Shown here piece after piece: positions 17,441 to 24,956 of a stretch of 48,645 bases of DNA. The stretch spans positions 1 through 48,645 of the forward strand of contig PMSX01000293.1 in the NCBI GenBank assembly GCA_003167495.1. The letters run 5' to 3'. This DNA comes from Bryobacterales bacterium (GTDB lineage Bacteria > Acidobacteriota > Terriglobia > Bryobacterales > Bryobacteraceae). Within the stretch, counting starts at the first letter, position 1. Each line of letters opens with the position of its first letter. A program made the translations under genes and the position numbers. The notes below the pieces were generated by a model. That model did no database searches, had not been told where the DNA came from, and saw only the letters and a list, made by a program, of their open reading frames with translations.

Positions 17441-18421
17441 ATGCGGCGAGCGGAGTGGAACTCCGGCAAATTTCATTGGGCCAATTTTCCTAAGTTAGCG
17501 ATAGTGGGTATCTTTTTGGCGGTGTCCTGCCCCACGGGCTCTATTGCCCAGCAACAGGGCCAGCGAACATTTGCGTCGGCGGAAGAGGCGAGCAAAGCGC
17601 TCGTCACCGCCTTACAGAATAACGACGAAAAGGCGATGCTCGATATCTTCGGACCAGACGGAAAGCAAGTAGTCTCGTCGGGAGACGAAACGGAGGATGC
17701 AGAAAGCCGCGCTAATTTCGTTCAGCGATACCAGGAAATGCACCGTCTGATGAAAGAGCCAGACGGAAGTACCACTTTATATATCGGCGCGAAGAACTGG
17801 CCCACGCCTATACCGCTCGTGAACAAAGGCAACTTGTGGTATTTCGACACTGCGGCGGGCAAGATGGAAATTCTGTACCGGCGAATTGGCCGGAATGAAA
17901 TGTCGGCTATTCGCGTTTGCCAGGAGCTTGTAGCGGCGCAGAAGGAATACTATTCCACCCAGCACAGCGAGTATGCCCAGAATATCTTCAGTGATGAAGG
18001 GCAGCACAATGGGCTCTACTGGAAAGCTGCCGCCGGCGAACCCCAGAGCCCCATCGGACCACTAGTCGCAGCGGCCGTTGCCGAGGGCTATACCAAAGGC
18101 CAAAACGGCCCTCCCACTCCATACCGCGGTTACTATTTCCACATCCTGACGCGTCAGGGAAAGAATGGCCCTGGCGGCGCGAAAGATTACGTTATAAACG
18201 GCAAGATGACCGGGGGGTTCGCTTTCATCGCCTATCCGGCGGAATACCGGTCGTCCGCCGTGATGACATTCATCGTTGGTGAGGATGGAGTCGTATATCA
18301 GAAGGATCTCGGCAAAAAGACCGATGTTCTCGCAAAAGCGATGAAGGAATACAACCCCAATTCGGGCTGGCAGAAAGCTGAAAAGCAAGAAGAGCACGCT
18401 GGCGAGGGAAAAACCAAGTAA
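17441..18421 (+). CDS. DUF2950 domain exported protein
   Basis: 326 residues from ATG 17441, chosen over a GTG five codons earlier because GGAGAG lies 7 bases before it. A signal segment (LAIVGIFLAVSCPTGSIAQQ) is followed by the DUF2950 pattern: FASAEEASKALVTALQNND, LYIGAKNWPTPIPLVNKGN, WYFDTAAGKMEILYRRIGRNE, then PYRGYYFHILTRQGKNGPGG and FIAYPAEYRSSAVMTFIVGE. Function unknown. It ends in a Lys/Glu-rich tail. The gene is convergent with the DUF1566 gene, with 25 bases between them and no clear terminator. Confidence 0.93.
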   Translation: MRRAEWNSGKFHWANFPKLAIVGIFLAVSCPTGSIAQQQGQRTFASAEEASKALVTALQNNDEKAMLDIFGPDGKQVVSSGDETEDAESRANFVQRYQEMHRLMKEPDGSTTLYIGAKNWPTPIPLVNKGNLWYFDTAAGKMEILYRRIGRNEMSAIRVCQELVAAQKEYYSTQHSEYAQNIFSDEGQHNGLYWKAAAGEPQSPIGPLVAAAVAEGYTKGQNGPPTPYRGYYFHILTRQGKNGPGGAKDYVINGKMTGGFAFIAYPAEYRSSAVMTFIVGEDGVVYQKDLGKKTDVLAKAMKEYNPNSGWQKAEKQEEHAGEGKTK

Positions 18422-18446
18422 AAAAACTTTGCGGCAGCCCGCATGC

Positions 18447-19073
18447 TCACTGAGAGGAGCGCCTTATACAGAGTGCACGGTTGAGACCAGAGTCACCCGC
18501 AGCCACCGAGGCGCGACCGCCATCGCCAAAATCGAAAGCCCAGCCTTCCCCTTTCTGTGTCCCGGGCGTGGCGCTCCATTGCCAGCCAGTGAGCCTCAAG
18601 GGGCCTTTGATCCGATAGCCGCCTTCGTTCGCAGTTGTAAGAGAAACCTGCTGTAAGTCGTCAATGGATGGGAGGCTCCAGTCTTTAAAACCGGCCAATG
18701 TCAACTCACGGCAATAGCGCTGGGCTTGGCTCCAACTTAAGCCCGAGCCGTTATCGGCGGTGGTCCATGTCAGCTTGGTCGAGGGATCAATCCAGAAGCC
18801 GAGGCTCCCACCGAGGGAGATCGTTAGTTCTTGTGGCGCTTGTTTGGTGAGGGCGATGGTCTTCTGCCACTTACTTCCTCCCGCTGTCGGTGCAGCTTCT
18901 ATCAAGTGTTCGCCCGGTGACAGTTTAAGCCGTAACGTTTTTTCAGGCGTGAGAGTCCGCTTTGGCTTGCCGTCCACAATGAGCATGCAGGACGCGTCCG
19001 TTTTGATAATCAATTCGCTACCACGGCAAAGAGGCAGCGCAGGTATAAGCGCAGTGATGAGTGCTTTGGGCAT
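18447..19073 (-). CDS. DUF1566 (Lcl) domain protein
   Basis: 208 residues from ATG 19073. The N-terminus MPKALITALIPALPLCRG looks like a short signal peptide. Residues 20-80 form a PEGA-like beta segment (LIIKTDASCMLIVDGKPKR), and the C-terminal half is the DUF1566 domain: LTWTTADNGSGLSWSQAQRY, AGFKDWSLPSIDDLQQV, WQWSATPGT and ALCIRRSS. DUF1566/Lcl domains occur in secreted bacterial proteins and relate to adhesins; role here unknown. The first 56 bases overlap the end of the upstream gene in a different frame, an odd arrangement discussed as a finding. Confidence 0.8.
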   Translation of the reverse strand: MPKALITALIPALPLCRGSELIIKTDASCMLIVDGKPKRTLTPEKTLRLKLSPGEHLIEAAPTAGGSKWQKTIALTKQAPQELTISLGGSLGFWIDPSTKLTWTTADNGSGLSWSQAQRYCRELTLAGFKDWSLPSIDDLQQVSLTTANEGGYRIKGPLRLTGWQWSATPGTQKGEGWAFDFGDGGRASVAAGDSGLNRALCIRRSSQ

Positions 19074-19497
19074 TTCTTCCAAATAAGACAACGCCCGCGA
19101 CTTGGCCGACATACACGTCATCGTTGAAGTACAGAGCACGCGGATTCGCCGGATTGATTTGAGGGAATTGAAAACTGGTCTTGGCGAAGACCAGCGTCTG
19201 CGAGCTGACTCGAATGCGGAGGGCGTCAAGGACAGACCGCAGATATCCGTGCTCGGGATCGTAATGTAAAGTTACTTCACCGCGTTCCAAACGCTTTTCC
19301 AGTCGTGCAATCGGATCATCTAATTCTGCCGATCGATAGTTAATCGGCGCGTCGGCAAATGGCAAGAAGCCCTGATTTTTGATGACAACTCGTGGCGGAG
19401 GCTGAGGAGGTGCATCAATGCGTTCAGCCACGGAGACCGCGGCAAAGCAGCTGAGAACCACGAGCGACAAGAGAACGGAGGAGCGCCTGCCAAGCAT
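19018..19497 (-). CDS. Secreted protein resembling the N-domain of an acidobacterial cytochrome-associated family, truncated
   Basis: 159 residues with a signal peptide (MLGRRSSVLLSLVVLSCFAA). The mature part has PINYRSAELDDPIARLEKRL, GEVTLHYDPEHGYLRSVLDA, SSQTLVFAKTSFQFPQINP and PRALYFNDDVYVG. From memory this is the N-terminal domain of longer acidobacterial proteins in which the sequence continues with a second domain, sometimes heme-binding. Here the family pattern stops after VYVG, and the last ~25 residues are of no recognisable family; no CxxCH motif is present. I think it is a truncated copy. It lies 27 bases after doxX and overlaps the DUF1566 gene by 56 bases. Confidence 0.6.
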   Translation of the reverse strand: MLGRRSSVLLSLVVLSCFAAVSVAERIDAPPQPPPRVVIKNQGFLPFADAPINYRSAELDDPIARLEKRLERGEVTLHYDPEHGYLRSVLDALRIRVSSQTLVFAKTSFQFPQINPANPRALYFNDDVYVGQVAGVVLFGRNAQSTHHCAYTCAASLPW

Positions 19498-19524
19498 TAG
19501 GCATTCGCTCCCAGGTTCCGAGTG

Positions 19525-19962
19525 TCAGGCACCCGCAACAGGCGAGCGGTTCCGATTGGCCTTTCGAATGAGGCGGTCGAGGCTGAATGCGTCCGGTTCG
19601 ACAAAGGCCAAATAGAGGAACACAAAAGAATAGAGCGCAGCCAGTTCACCCCCGTTAAGATTCGGCCAAAAGCCCCTGTGTGCATGTGCTAAGAAATATG
19701 CAAAAGCGAGAAGACCAGAGAGGATGAACGCCACGGGGCGAGTAAAGAGCCCGAGAGCAAGTAACGGGCCACCCACCAACTCCAGGATTCCGGCAAACCA
19801 AACGAGCGTGAAGAGGGCAGCCGGTTTCGCGGGGTGGCTCGACGTGTTGAAGAAGCCGAAGATATGCGACAGCCCGTGCAGGGAAAGCAGGAATCCAGCA
19901 GCGATACGCAGTAGCGAAACCGCGTAACTGGACCAGTTAGTGGAAGGCGCGAATTTAGACAT
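19525..19962 (-). CDS. DoxX family membrane protein
   Basis: 145 residues from ATG 19962, which has AGGTG 6 bases upstream; a longer in-frame extension to 20151 lies within the dipeptidase gene and is rejected. Four predicted membrane helices: VSLLRIAAGFLLSLHGLSHI, LFTLVWFAGILELVGGPLLA, RPVAFILSGLLAFAYFLAH and LAALYSFVFLYLAFV. This is the normal DoxX layout (including the GxxxxxHGxxH and GxLELxGGxLLxLGLFTR patterns). DoxX-like proteins are linked to redox and sulfur metabolism in some organisms, but most have no assigned role. The start overlaps the end of the M19 dipeptidase by 8 bases, so translation is likely coupled. Confidence 0.93.
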   Translation of the reverse strand: MSKFAPSTNWSSYAVSLLRIAAGFLLSLHGLSHIFGFFNTSSHPAKPAALFTLVWFAGILELVGGPLLALGLFTRPVAFILSGLLAFAYFLAHAHRGFWPNLNGGELAALYSFVFLYLAFVEPDAFSLDRLIRKANRNRSPVAGA

Positions 19963-21241
19963 GGTGCACCTGCTTGTTGTGGGAATGATGAGCGCTGGCA
20001 GAAAGTTTTTTGCCTGCGCTTTGTGCTTCGCTCCACACGCGCAGAAAGTTGCCGCCCCATAGCTTGGCAATTTGCGGTTCGGTGTAGCCGCGCCGCAAAA
20101 GCTCGGCCGTGACATTCTCCGCTTCGCCCTCGTTGTCCCAACCCGTGACACCGCCGCCGTGATTAAAGTCGGAAGAGATACCTACGTGGTCGACGCCAAT
20201 CTTCTTAACCGCGTAGTCAATGGAGTTCACGTATTGAGCCAAAGTTGCTTTGGGCGCAGAGGCAATAATTTCATGCCAGCGGGCCGTATATTCCTTCTGT
20301 TTTTCAGCCGGCCAGGATTGCTGGAGGGTGTCGTCTTTCTCGGGCAAACCGTATTCGGCGCGCAACGCTTTCACCTTGTCTTGGACATCTTGCGGGATCG
20401 GGCGGAGATAGTTGCCGAAGGCGACGATTTGCACTACGCCGCCGTTCTTGGCGATGGCCTGCAGCTCTTCGTCACTCAAATTGCGGGAGTTGTCGACAAT
20501 GCCCTTCACAGCTGAGTGAGTAGCGGCTACCGGAGCTTTTGTGATTGCCAGAGTGTCGTAGAGAGCTTTGGTCGAAAGCTGTGAGACGTCAATCAAAATG
20601 CCTTTTTCGTTGAGCTTCGCAACAGCTTGTTTCCCCAAGGCAGACAGACCACCTGTTTCATCCTGCTTATCTCCAAAGCCGGAGATCGGACGCGACGAAT
20701 CGGCCCAGTCATTGTTGCCCGCGTGGTTGAAGCCAAAAATTCGGACGCCGCGGTCATACCAGGTATCAATTTGCGAAAGATCTCTTCCTAATGGGAACGC
20801 GTTGAGAAAGCTTATAACAACGGCGAATTTCCCCTGTTTGGCGATATTGCGAACTTCCGCCGGCGAATAGGCAAGCGCCGCTCGGTTCGGGTCCTTTTTG
20901 GCAACGTTGACGATGGTTTCGTACTTTGCGTCAGCATCGGCGCGAGCTTTTTCGTAATTCTCAGGCGTGCGCTTTGCCTGCGGGACAAAAACGGCCAGCG
21001 CTGCACCGCTTAGATGCCCACGTTCCACTTTCACTAAATCAAATTGCGACTTGCCATCCGTTGCGGCGTCCAGATCAACGGGCACGTCGACGTGGCTGTC
21101 GAACGTAACAATCTTGTGGTGAATCTGTTGGGCTTTTTGTAAAAGAGCCTTGTCCTCTGTGTTAGGAGTTTTGCCGTCTGCGGCCGCTTGCAGGGCAAAA
21201 GAGGCCAGCAATGTGAAAAGCAATTTGGATGAAGAAGTCAT
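19955..21241 (-). CDS. Membrane dipeptidase (peptidase M19), exported
   Basis: 428 residues with a signal peptide (MTSSSKLLFTLLASFALQAA). M19 enzymes are binuclear zinc dipeptidases that cleave dipeptides, including ones with a D-residue at the C-terminal position. Visible motifs: FDSHVDVP with His50 and Asp52 as metal ligands, FGFNHAGNNDWADSS, ATHSAVKGIVDNSRNLSDEE (metal-binding His) and VDHVGISSDFNHGG near residue 365-378. The start ATG 21241 has GAGGT 6-7 bases upstream. First gene of a group reading dipeptidase, doxX, truncated secreted protein, DUF1566. Confidence 0.94.
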   Translation of the reverse strand: MTSSSKLLFTLLASFALQAAADGKTPNTEDKALLQKAQQIHHKIVTFDSHVDVPVDLDAATDGKSQFDLVKVERGHLSGAALAVFVPQAKRTPENYEKARADADAKYETIVNVAKKDPNRAALAYSPAEVRNIAKQGKFAVVISFLNAFPLGRDLSQIDTWYDRGVRIFGFNHAGNNDWADSSRPISGFGDKQDETGGLSALGKQAVAKLNEKGILIDVSQLSTKALYDTLAITKAPVAATHSAVKGIVDNSRNLSDEELQAIAKNGGVVQIVAFGNYLRPIPQDVQDKVKALRAEYGLPEKDDTLQQSWPAEKQKEYTARWHEIIASAPKATLAQYVNSIDYAVKKIGVDHVGISSDFNHGGGVTGWDNEGEAENVTAELLRRGYTEPQIAKLWGGNFLRVWSEAQSAGKKLSASAHHSHNKQVHHV

Positions 21242-21275
21242 GGGAACCTCGAAAAGCTGAATGTATGGGTTGGAA

Positions 21276-21287
21276 CGTTTCGAAACG
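21276..21287. promoter_or_regulatory. 12-base palindrome CGTTTCGAAACG
   Basis: A perfect palindrome located 35 bases upstream of the dipeptidase start codon. It resembles a compact operator for a LacI-type or similar regulator, but no cognate regulator is in the window. Position and symmetry are all that support it. Confidence 0.35.
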
Positions 21288-21495
21288 AAGGTTGCCCGCG
21301 CGGCAGCGCTTTCGTCCGATTTACGCGGAGTTTGTCCTTAAAAGGTTAGCCACAACAGCAGCGGTGAACTACTCGGGGTCTCAATCTACCGTTCATAGAT
21401 AGAGAATAGGATGAATAGGCGGGACAGTCAAGTGAAAAAGTGCTTTCTCTTAACAATCGCCCGATTTGCCCCGGACATTGCGCTCACGCGGCCGT

Positions 21496-21967
21496 TTAAT
21501 GCGGCAGCCGAGGCCGCACTACACCATAAATCCACGTCCCAACCAACGCGCTGGCCACCGCTCCCAACATGACGGAAACACCATTGCCGATCAACGCGAA
21601 AAGTGGCCCGGGGCAAGGCTCCGGTCAGAGCCCATCCAATCCCGAAAATCACGCCCCCGACGGCGTAGCGCACCCCAGAACCAATTTTCTTCGGCGGAAT
21701 CGATATGGCATCGCCAGACAAAGCCCTCTGGTGGAATCGTTTGATGATGACCAAAGATACGGCGGCCGTCGCGATCGCAGTGCCAATGATCCCGTACATG
21801 CGGAAAGACTGAAAACGGAACATCTCCTGAATCCGAAACCAGGAAAGAACCTCTGACTTCGTCAGGACAATTCCAAAAGCGATTCCAAGCAATAAGTAGG
21901 CAGCCAACGCAGATTTCGCCGTCGCCGTGGTGCGAGTCCCAGTTTTGATTGTTTCTGTCTTTGCCAT
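21496..21967 (-). pseudogene. YeeE/YedE-type (DUF6691-like) sulfur transport subunit, frameshifted
   Basis: The second half of a YeeE/YedE transporter pair. Residues up to RYAVGGVIFGIGWALTGA read normally, then the frame goes wrong. If one base of the AA at 21615-21616 is removed, it continues CPGPLFALIGNGVSVMLGAV and ends TWIYGVVRPRLPH at a TAA at 21496-21498, exactly the conserved tail of the family including the GACPGP motif. The corrected protein would be 156 residues with four helices. As given, the reading frame runs on as unrelated sequence to 21428. One-base insertion, either real or a sequencing error. Start ATG 21967; only 2 bases separate it from the preceding gene's stop. Confidence 0.88.
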
Positions 21968-21969
21968 AG

Positions 21970-22530
21970 TCACGAGAAAAGAAACGGCAGCAGAAAATAC
22001 GTTGCGGCCAAACCGCCTGCAAAGAATCCGAAAACCGCAATCAAGGAGGGCAACTCAAAATTCGCAAGACCGGAGATAGCATGTCCCGACGTGCAACCTC
22101 CTGCATACGCAGTGCCGAAGCCAACCAGTAAACCTCCCACAATCACGCACACAAATCCGCGCAGTGTAAGCAACGCACGCCAATTGAATACTTCATGCGG
22201 CGCGACTCCGGAAAAGTCGTGAACGCCGAGCTTCGCGAGCGCCGCCTCTGTCTGTTCGGATATGGCGATTTCGTGCTCAGCTCCCCAATGACTAGCGAGG
22301 AAACCGCCGATCAGAATACCCAACAGAAAGATCAGATTCCAAAGCCCTTCCTTTTTCCAGTCGTAGCGAAAATATTCCAACCCGCCCGGCGCGATGGCGG
22401 AACATATGTGCCGCAGGTTGCTGGAAACGCCAAATACTCGATTACCGGCAATCAAGAGCGCCGGCACAAAAAGTCCTATCACAGGACCTGCCACATACCA
22501 TGGCCACGAGTCGTTGATCCGATCTCCCAT
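21970..22530 (-). CDS. YeeE/YedE family sulfur (thiosulfate) transporter subunit
   Basis: 186 residues, four or five membrane helices. The family core FGTAYAGGCTSGHAISGLAN includes the conserved cysteine that in characterised YeeE proteins is part of the path for thiosulfate ions. N-terminal YVAGPVIGLFVPALLIAGN and ICSAIAPGGLEYFRYDW are typical of the larger half of the split transporter. It is followed directly by the second half (frameshifted). The gene follows the two DUF6644 genes, 25 bases from the second, and is probably transcribed from the 24 kb divergent promoter. Confidence 0.92.
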   Translation of the reverse strand: MGDRINDSWPWYVAGPVIGLFVPALLIAGNRVFGVSSNLRHICSAIAPGGLEYFRYDWKKEGLWNLIFLLGILIGGFLASHWGAEHEIAISEQTEAALAKLGVHDFSGVAPHEVFNWRALLTLRGFVCVIVGGLLVGFGTAYAGGCTSGHAISGLANFELPSLIAVFGFFAGGLAATYFLLPFLFS

Positions 22531-22555
22531 AGGAGCGAGTACTTTTCGTCAGTCG

Positions 22556-23014
22556 TTAGAGGAAGCCAATCGCCCGGCCAGCCAGTCCCACTGAAAGCCA
22601 AAGCAGAAGAGAAACAACGCTCGCCCACTTCGCGTGGAGCTGCGAGCGAAACAGGCGTTCCTGAACCACAAAGTAAAACAAAACTGCGAGCGCCAAGAAA
22701 AGCATTTTCGCGCGAAAAGCAGGGCTGTAGTAGCACTTGATGGTCTCTTCCGAAAGCAACAGAACGCCACTCACCGCGCTGACGCCAAGGCTCCCTAGCA
22801 AGAACGGCTTCAGTTGTTGGGCCAGTCCGTTCGCAGTTTGACTTTTCACGCCTAAGCCCAGCACTCGCAAATCAATAATCAGGATCACTCCACCTAAGAT
22901 GGCCAATGAAAGCAAGTGAATCATTTCCACAACAGCAAAGGCGTAAGTGGATTGCTGCATGAAAACGCCAACTGCCGTACGGCCGAGCCACTGAAATAAC
23001 GGTAAGAGGCTCAT
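22556..23014 (-). CDS. DUF6644-like integral membrane protein (copy 2)
   Basis: 152 residues with four predicted helices. LFQWLGRTAVGVFMQQSTYA then VVEMIHLLSLAILGGVILII and DLRVLGLGV are shared with the gene just upstream, and the C-terminus SLLLWLSVGLAGRAIGFL matches its LTLWCGIICAGRAIAYFQK. The copies are paralogues arranged in tandem with a 6-base gap. Conserved glutamate and histidine near the second helix (VVEMIH) could bind a cofactor, but that is inference. Function unknown; such genes often accompany DUF6152 proteins in Acidobacteria. Confidence 0.82.
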   Translation of the reverse strand: MSLLPLFQWLGRTAVGVFMQQSTYAFAVVEMIHLLSLAILGGVILIIDLRVLGLGVKSQTANGLAQQLKPFLLGSLGVSAVSGVLLLSEETIKCYYSPAFRAKMLFLALAVLFYFVVQERLFRSQLHAKWASVVSLLLWLSVGLAGRAIGFL

Positions 23015-23020
23015 AGCAAT

Positions 23021-23512
23021 CTATTTCTGAAAGTACGCGATGGCACGACCGGCACAAATAATGCCACACCACAGAGTCAACGAGAAAACCGCCGCCGAGC
23101 GAGCACGCAATGGCGTAACAATCCGCTCATTCCAATGACCCACCGTTCGGTAGACGGTGAAGTGGAAGATCAGGGGATTCAGACCCACCAGCAACAGTAA
23201 CAGCAGTTTGATCCGAAAAGCCGGATTGGCGTATGACTTGGCCGCCTCTGACCAAAACAGTAAAAATCCACTCACAAACATCACCGCAAATCCTGTCCAG
23301 GTTAACGGTAGAACCCCGCCGGCGACGCGCGAAACCGGCTCGCCCTTCAGCGCCAGGCCCAGCAGCCGCAGATCCAAGATCGCAACCGTGCCAACCAAAA
23401 GCGCTATTGCCAGTACATGCACAGTCTCAATAATTGGGAAGACCCAGATTGATTCGCGAATGCCCGTTCCTATTCCTGAATCAAAGAGCCACTGGCAAAA
23501 TTGCTGCAGCAA
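23021..23512 (-). CDS. DUF6644-like integral membrane protein (copy 1)
   Basis: 163 residues from a TTG start at 23512 (a GGGGG run lies 7 bases upstream). That start gives MLQQFCQWLFDSGIGTGIRE, the expected family N-terminus; an upstream extension to 23557 would run through the DUF6152 gene. Four helices: SIWVFPIIETVHVLAIALLV, GVLPLTWTGFAVMFVSGFLL, LLLLLLVGLNPLIFHFTV and AAVFSLTLWCGIICAGRAIA. One base separates the start from the DUF6152 stop, so translation is probably coupled. Function unknown. Confidence 0.83.
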   Translation of the reverse strand: MLQQFCQWLFDSGIGTGIRESIWVFPIIETVHVLAIALLVGTVAILDLRLLGLALKGEPVSRVAGGVLPLTWTGFAVMFVSGFLLFWSEAAKSYANPAFRIKLLLLLLVGLNPLIFHFTVYRTVGHWNERIVTPLRARSAAVFSLTLWCGIICAGRAIAYFQK

Positions 23513-23513
23513 A

Positions 23514-23939
23514 TTATGCCCCCGGTTTCTTAGCTGAAGGGTCGTCCGGACCACCATCGCCGGGTGTGCCGCCGAAGATCCTACGACCGTCAGGAAGCGT
23601 TATGTGCCTGGCATCGACCAGCTTTGAGCCATCCTTGGCGCGATAACCGTTCACTGTAACTTGATCGCCCACTTTCAGAGAATCGCGCTTCCACCCCCGG
23701 CGAAGCAAGCCACCCGGACCAGCCGTCTCACAGCCCCAGTTCTCCACTTTCCCATCGTCGCCTTTGACGTCAATGTAAAAATAAACATGCGGGTTCGCCC
23801 ACTCAATCTTAGTCACAACTCCCTTCAATTGCGTTGGCTTCGTGCCGTCGAATTCCGCGGAGAAAGAGTGATGCGCCAGCAGCGGCGTCACTATCAGCAC
23901 CGCTGCAAGGAGTCCGCCTACAGCAAGTCTCGTTTTCAT
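23514..23939 (-). CDS. DUF6152 family exported protein
   Basis: 141 residues from ATG 23939, which has AAGGAA about 7 bases upstream; an earlier in-frame start is not preferred. Signal peptide MKTRLAVGGLLAAVLIVTPL ends just before LAHHSFSAEFDGTKPTQLKG. The double His after the cleavage site and the segment VVTKIEWANPHVYFYIDV are the DUF6152 hallmarks, followed by an OB-like beta fold (GDQVTVNGYRAKDGS). Probably periplasmic; function unknown. First gene of the operon DUF6152, DUF6644, DUF6644, YeeE, YeeE-like, transcribed from the divergent promoter at 24012-24078. Confidence 0.88.
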   Translation of the reverse strand: MKTRLAVGGLLAAVLIVTPLLAHHSFSAEFDGTKPTQLKGVVTKIEWANPHVYFYIDVKGDDGKVENWGCETAGPGGLLRRGWKRDSLKVGDQVTVNGYRAKDGSKLVDARHITLPDGRRIFGGTPGDGGPDDPSAKKPGA

Positions 23940-24011
23940 GGTGATTCCTTCAAAAGTCGAAGTGTCAGGGGTGGCAAGATAGTAGAACGTCTCCATATTC
24001 CCCTATGTCGA

Positions 24012-24078
24012 TAGACAATACAATAAGAATATAGCAGCGTCAATTGACAAAATCCTGTTTATCGATCTACATTGTCTA
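24012..24078. promoter_or_regulatory. Back-to-back divergent promoter with mirrored operator-like arms
   Basis: The -35 boxes of both directions abut inside the palindrome GTCAATTGAC (24039-24048). Plus strand: TTGACA (24044-24049), 18-base spacer, TACATT (24068-24073). Minus strand: TTGACG (24038-24043), 17-base spacer, TATTGT (24015-24020). The outer arms TAGACAAT (24012-24019) and ATTGTCTA (24071-24078) are exact inverted copies and each overlaps a -10 box. This is a good layout for coordinate repression of the DUF6152 operon and the secreted protein gene at 24095. The promoter assignments are by eye. Confidence 0.6.
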
Positions 24079-24094
24079 GATAGAAGAAAACACT

Positions 24095-24913
24095 ATGCTT
24101 AAAGCCGCAGCCTCTTTCGCGCTCGCCGCGCTTCTGGCATCCGCTCAAACGGACAAGCCGAAGGAAAATCCATATACCGAATTGAAAGGCGACGGTCTGG
24201 GGGAAATCACCCAGCCAGCAAAAATCAGACCTGCGCCGCGCAATGCCAATGGCAAGCCCGATCTTTCGGGCTTCTGGCAAGGGCCGCTCATCTTCAGCGG
24301 CATGTTCAAAAGTGTAGGCGGGCCACCCTTCACGCCGGCCGGCGAAGAAGCATTCAAATTCAACGTCACAAAATCTATCAATCCCGAGGGACTCTGCCTT
24401 TTCGCAGGCATTCCTCGCGCGAGCATCAGCGGCGTGCCTTTCGAAATTGTGCAAAACTCCAACCGGGTTGCCTTTCTTTACGAACTCATGTCAACATTTC
24501 GTTCCATTCCGATCGATGGCCGCGATCATCCCAAAGATATCGAGCCGTCGTTTTTCGGTAACGGCGTTGGCAAATGGGAAGGCGACACGCTGGTGATTGA
24601 CTCCATTGGCTTCAAAGACAAATTGAGTTGGATAGACGACGACGCGCATCCTCACAGCGACGCCATGCATGTCGTGGAGCGCTGGTCGCGTCCAGACTAC
24701 GATCATTTGGCACATGAAGTCTGGGTGGAAGATCCGAAATTCTATACGAAGCCGTGGACCTTCAAACGGGTCTTCTCACTCATGGCTCCAGGAGAAGAAC
24801 TCTATGAGATGGCTTGTGACGAAAACAACATTGATCGGGATGGCGGCCACCTGGGTTATGGTCCTTTAGACCTGAAGAATTATCCCCTTGAACCGCAAAT
24901 TCCACCCAAGTGA
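24095..24913 (+). CDS. Exported acidobacterial protein of unknown function
   Basis: 272 residues with a signal peptide (MLKAAASFALAALLASAQTD). NANGKPDLSGFWQGPLIF is a phrase found repeatedly in a family of secreted acidobacterial proteins, often beside DUF6152 genes; later segments are VGKWEGDTLVIDSIGFKDKL and HVVERWSRPDYDHLAHEVWV, then YEMACDENN near the C-terminus. No catalytic motif is evident. The gene is divergent from the DUF6152 operon, shares its promoter region and ends 43 bases before the encapsulin gene, so it may read through into that operon. Confidence 0.8.
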   Translation: MLKAAASFALAALLASAQTDKPKENPYTELKGDGLGEITQPAKIRPAPRNANGKPDLSGFWQGPLIFSGMFKSVGGPPFTPAGEEAFKFNVTKSINPEGLCLFAGIPRASISGVPFEIVQNSNRVAFLYELMSTFRSIPIDGRDHPKDIEPSFFGNGVGKWEGDTLVIDSIGFKDKLSWIDDDAHPHSDAMHVVERWSRPDYDHLAHEVWVEDPKFYTKPWTFKRVFSLMAPGEELYEMACDENNIDRDGGHLGYGPLDLKNYPLEPQIPPK

Positions 24914-24956
24914 GGCATCGCCACAACTGCTATGATCTTCGAAGTTAGGAGAAACG

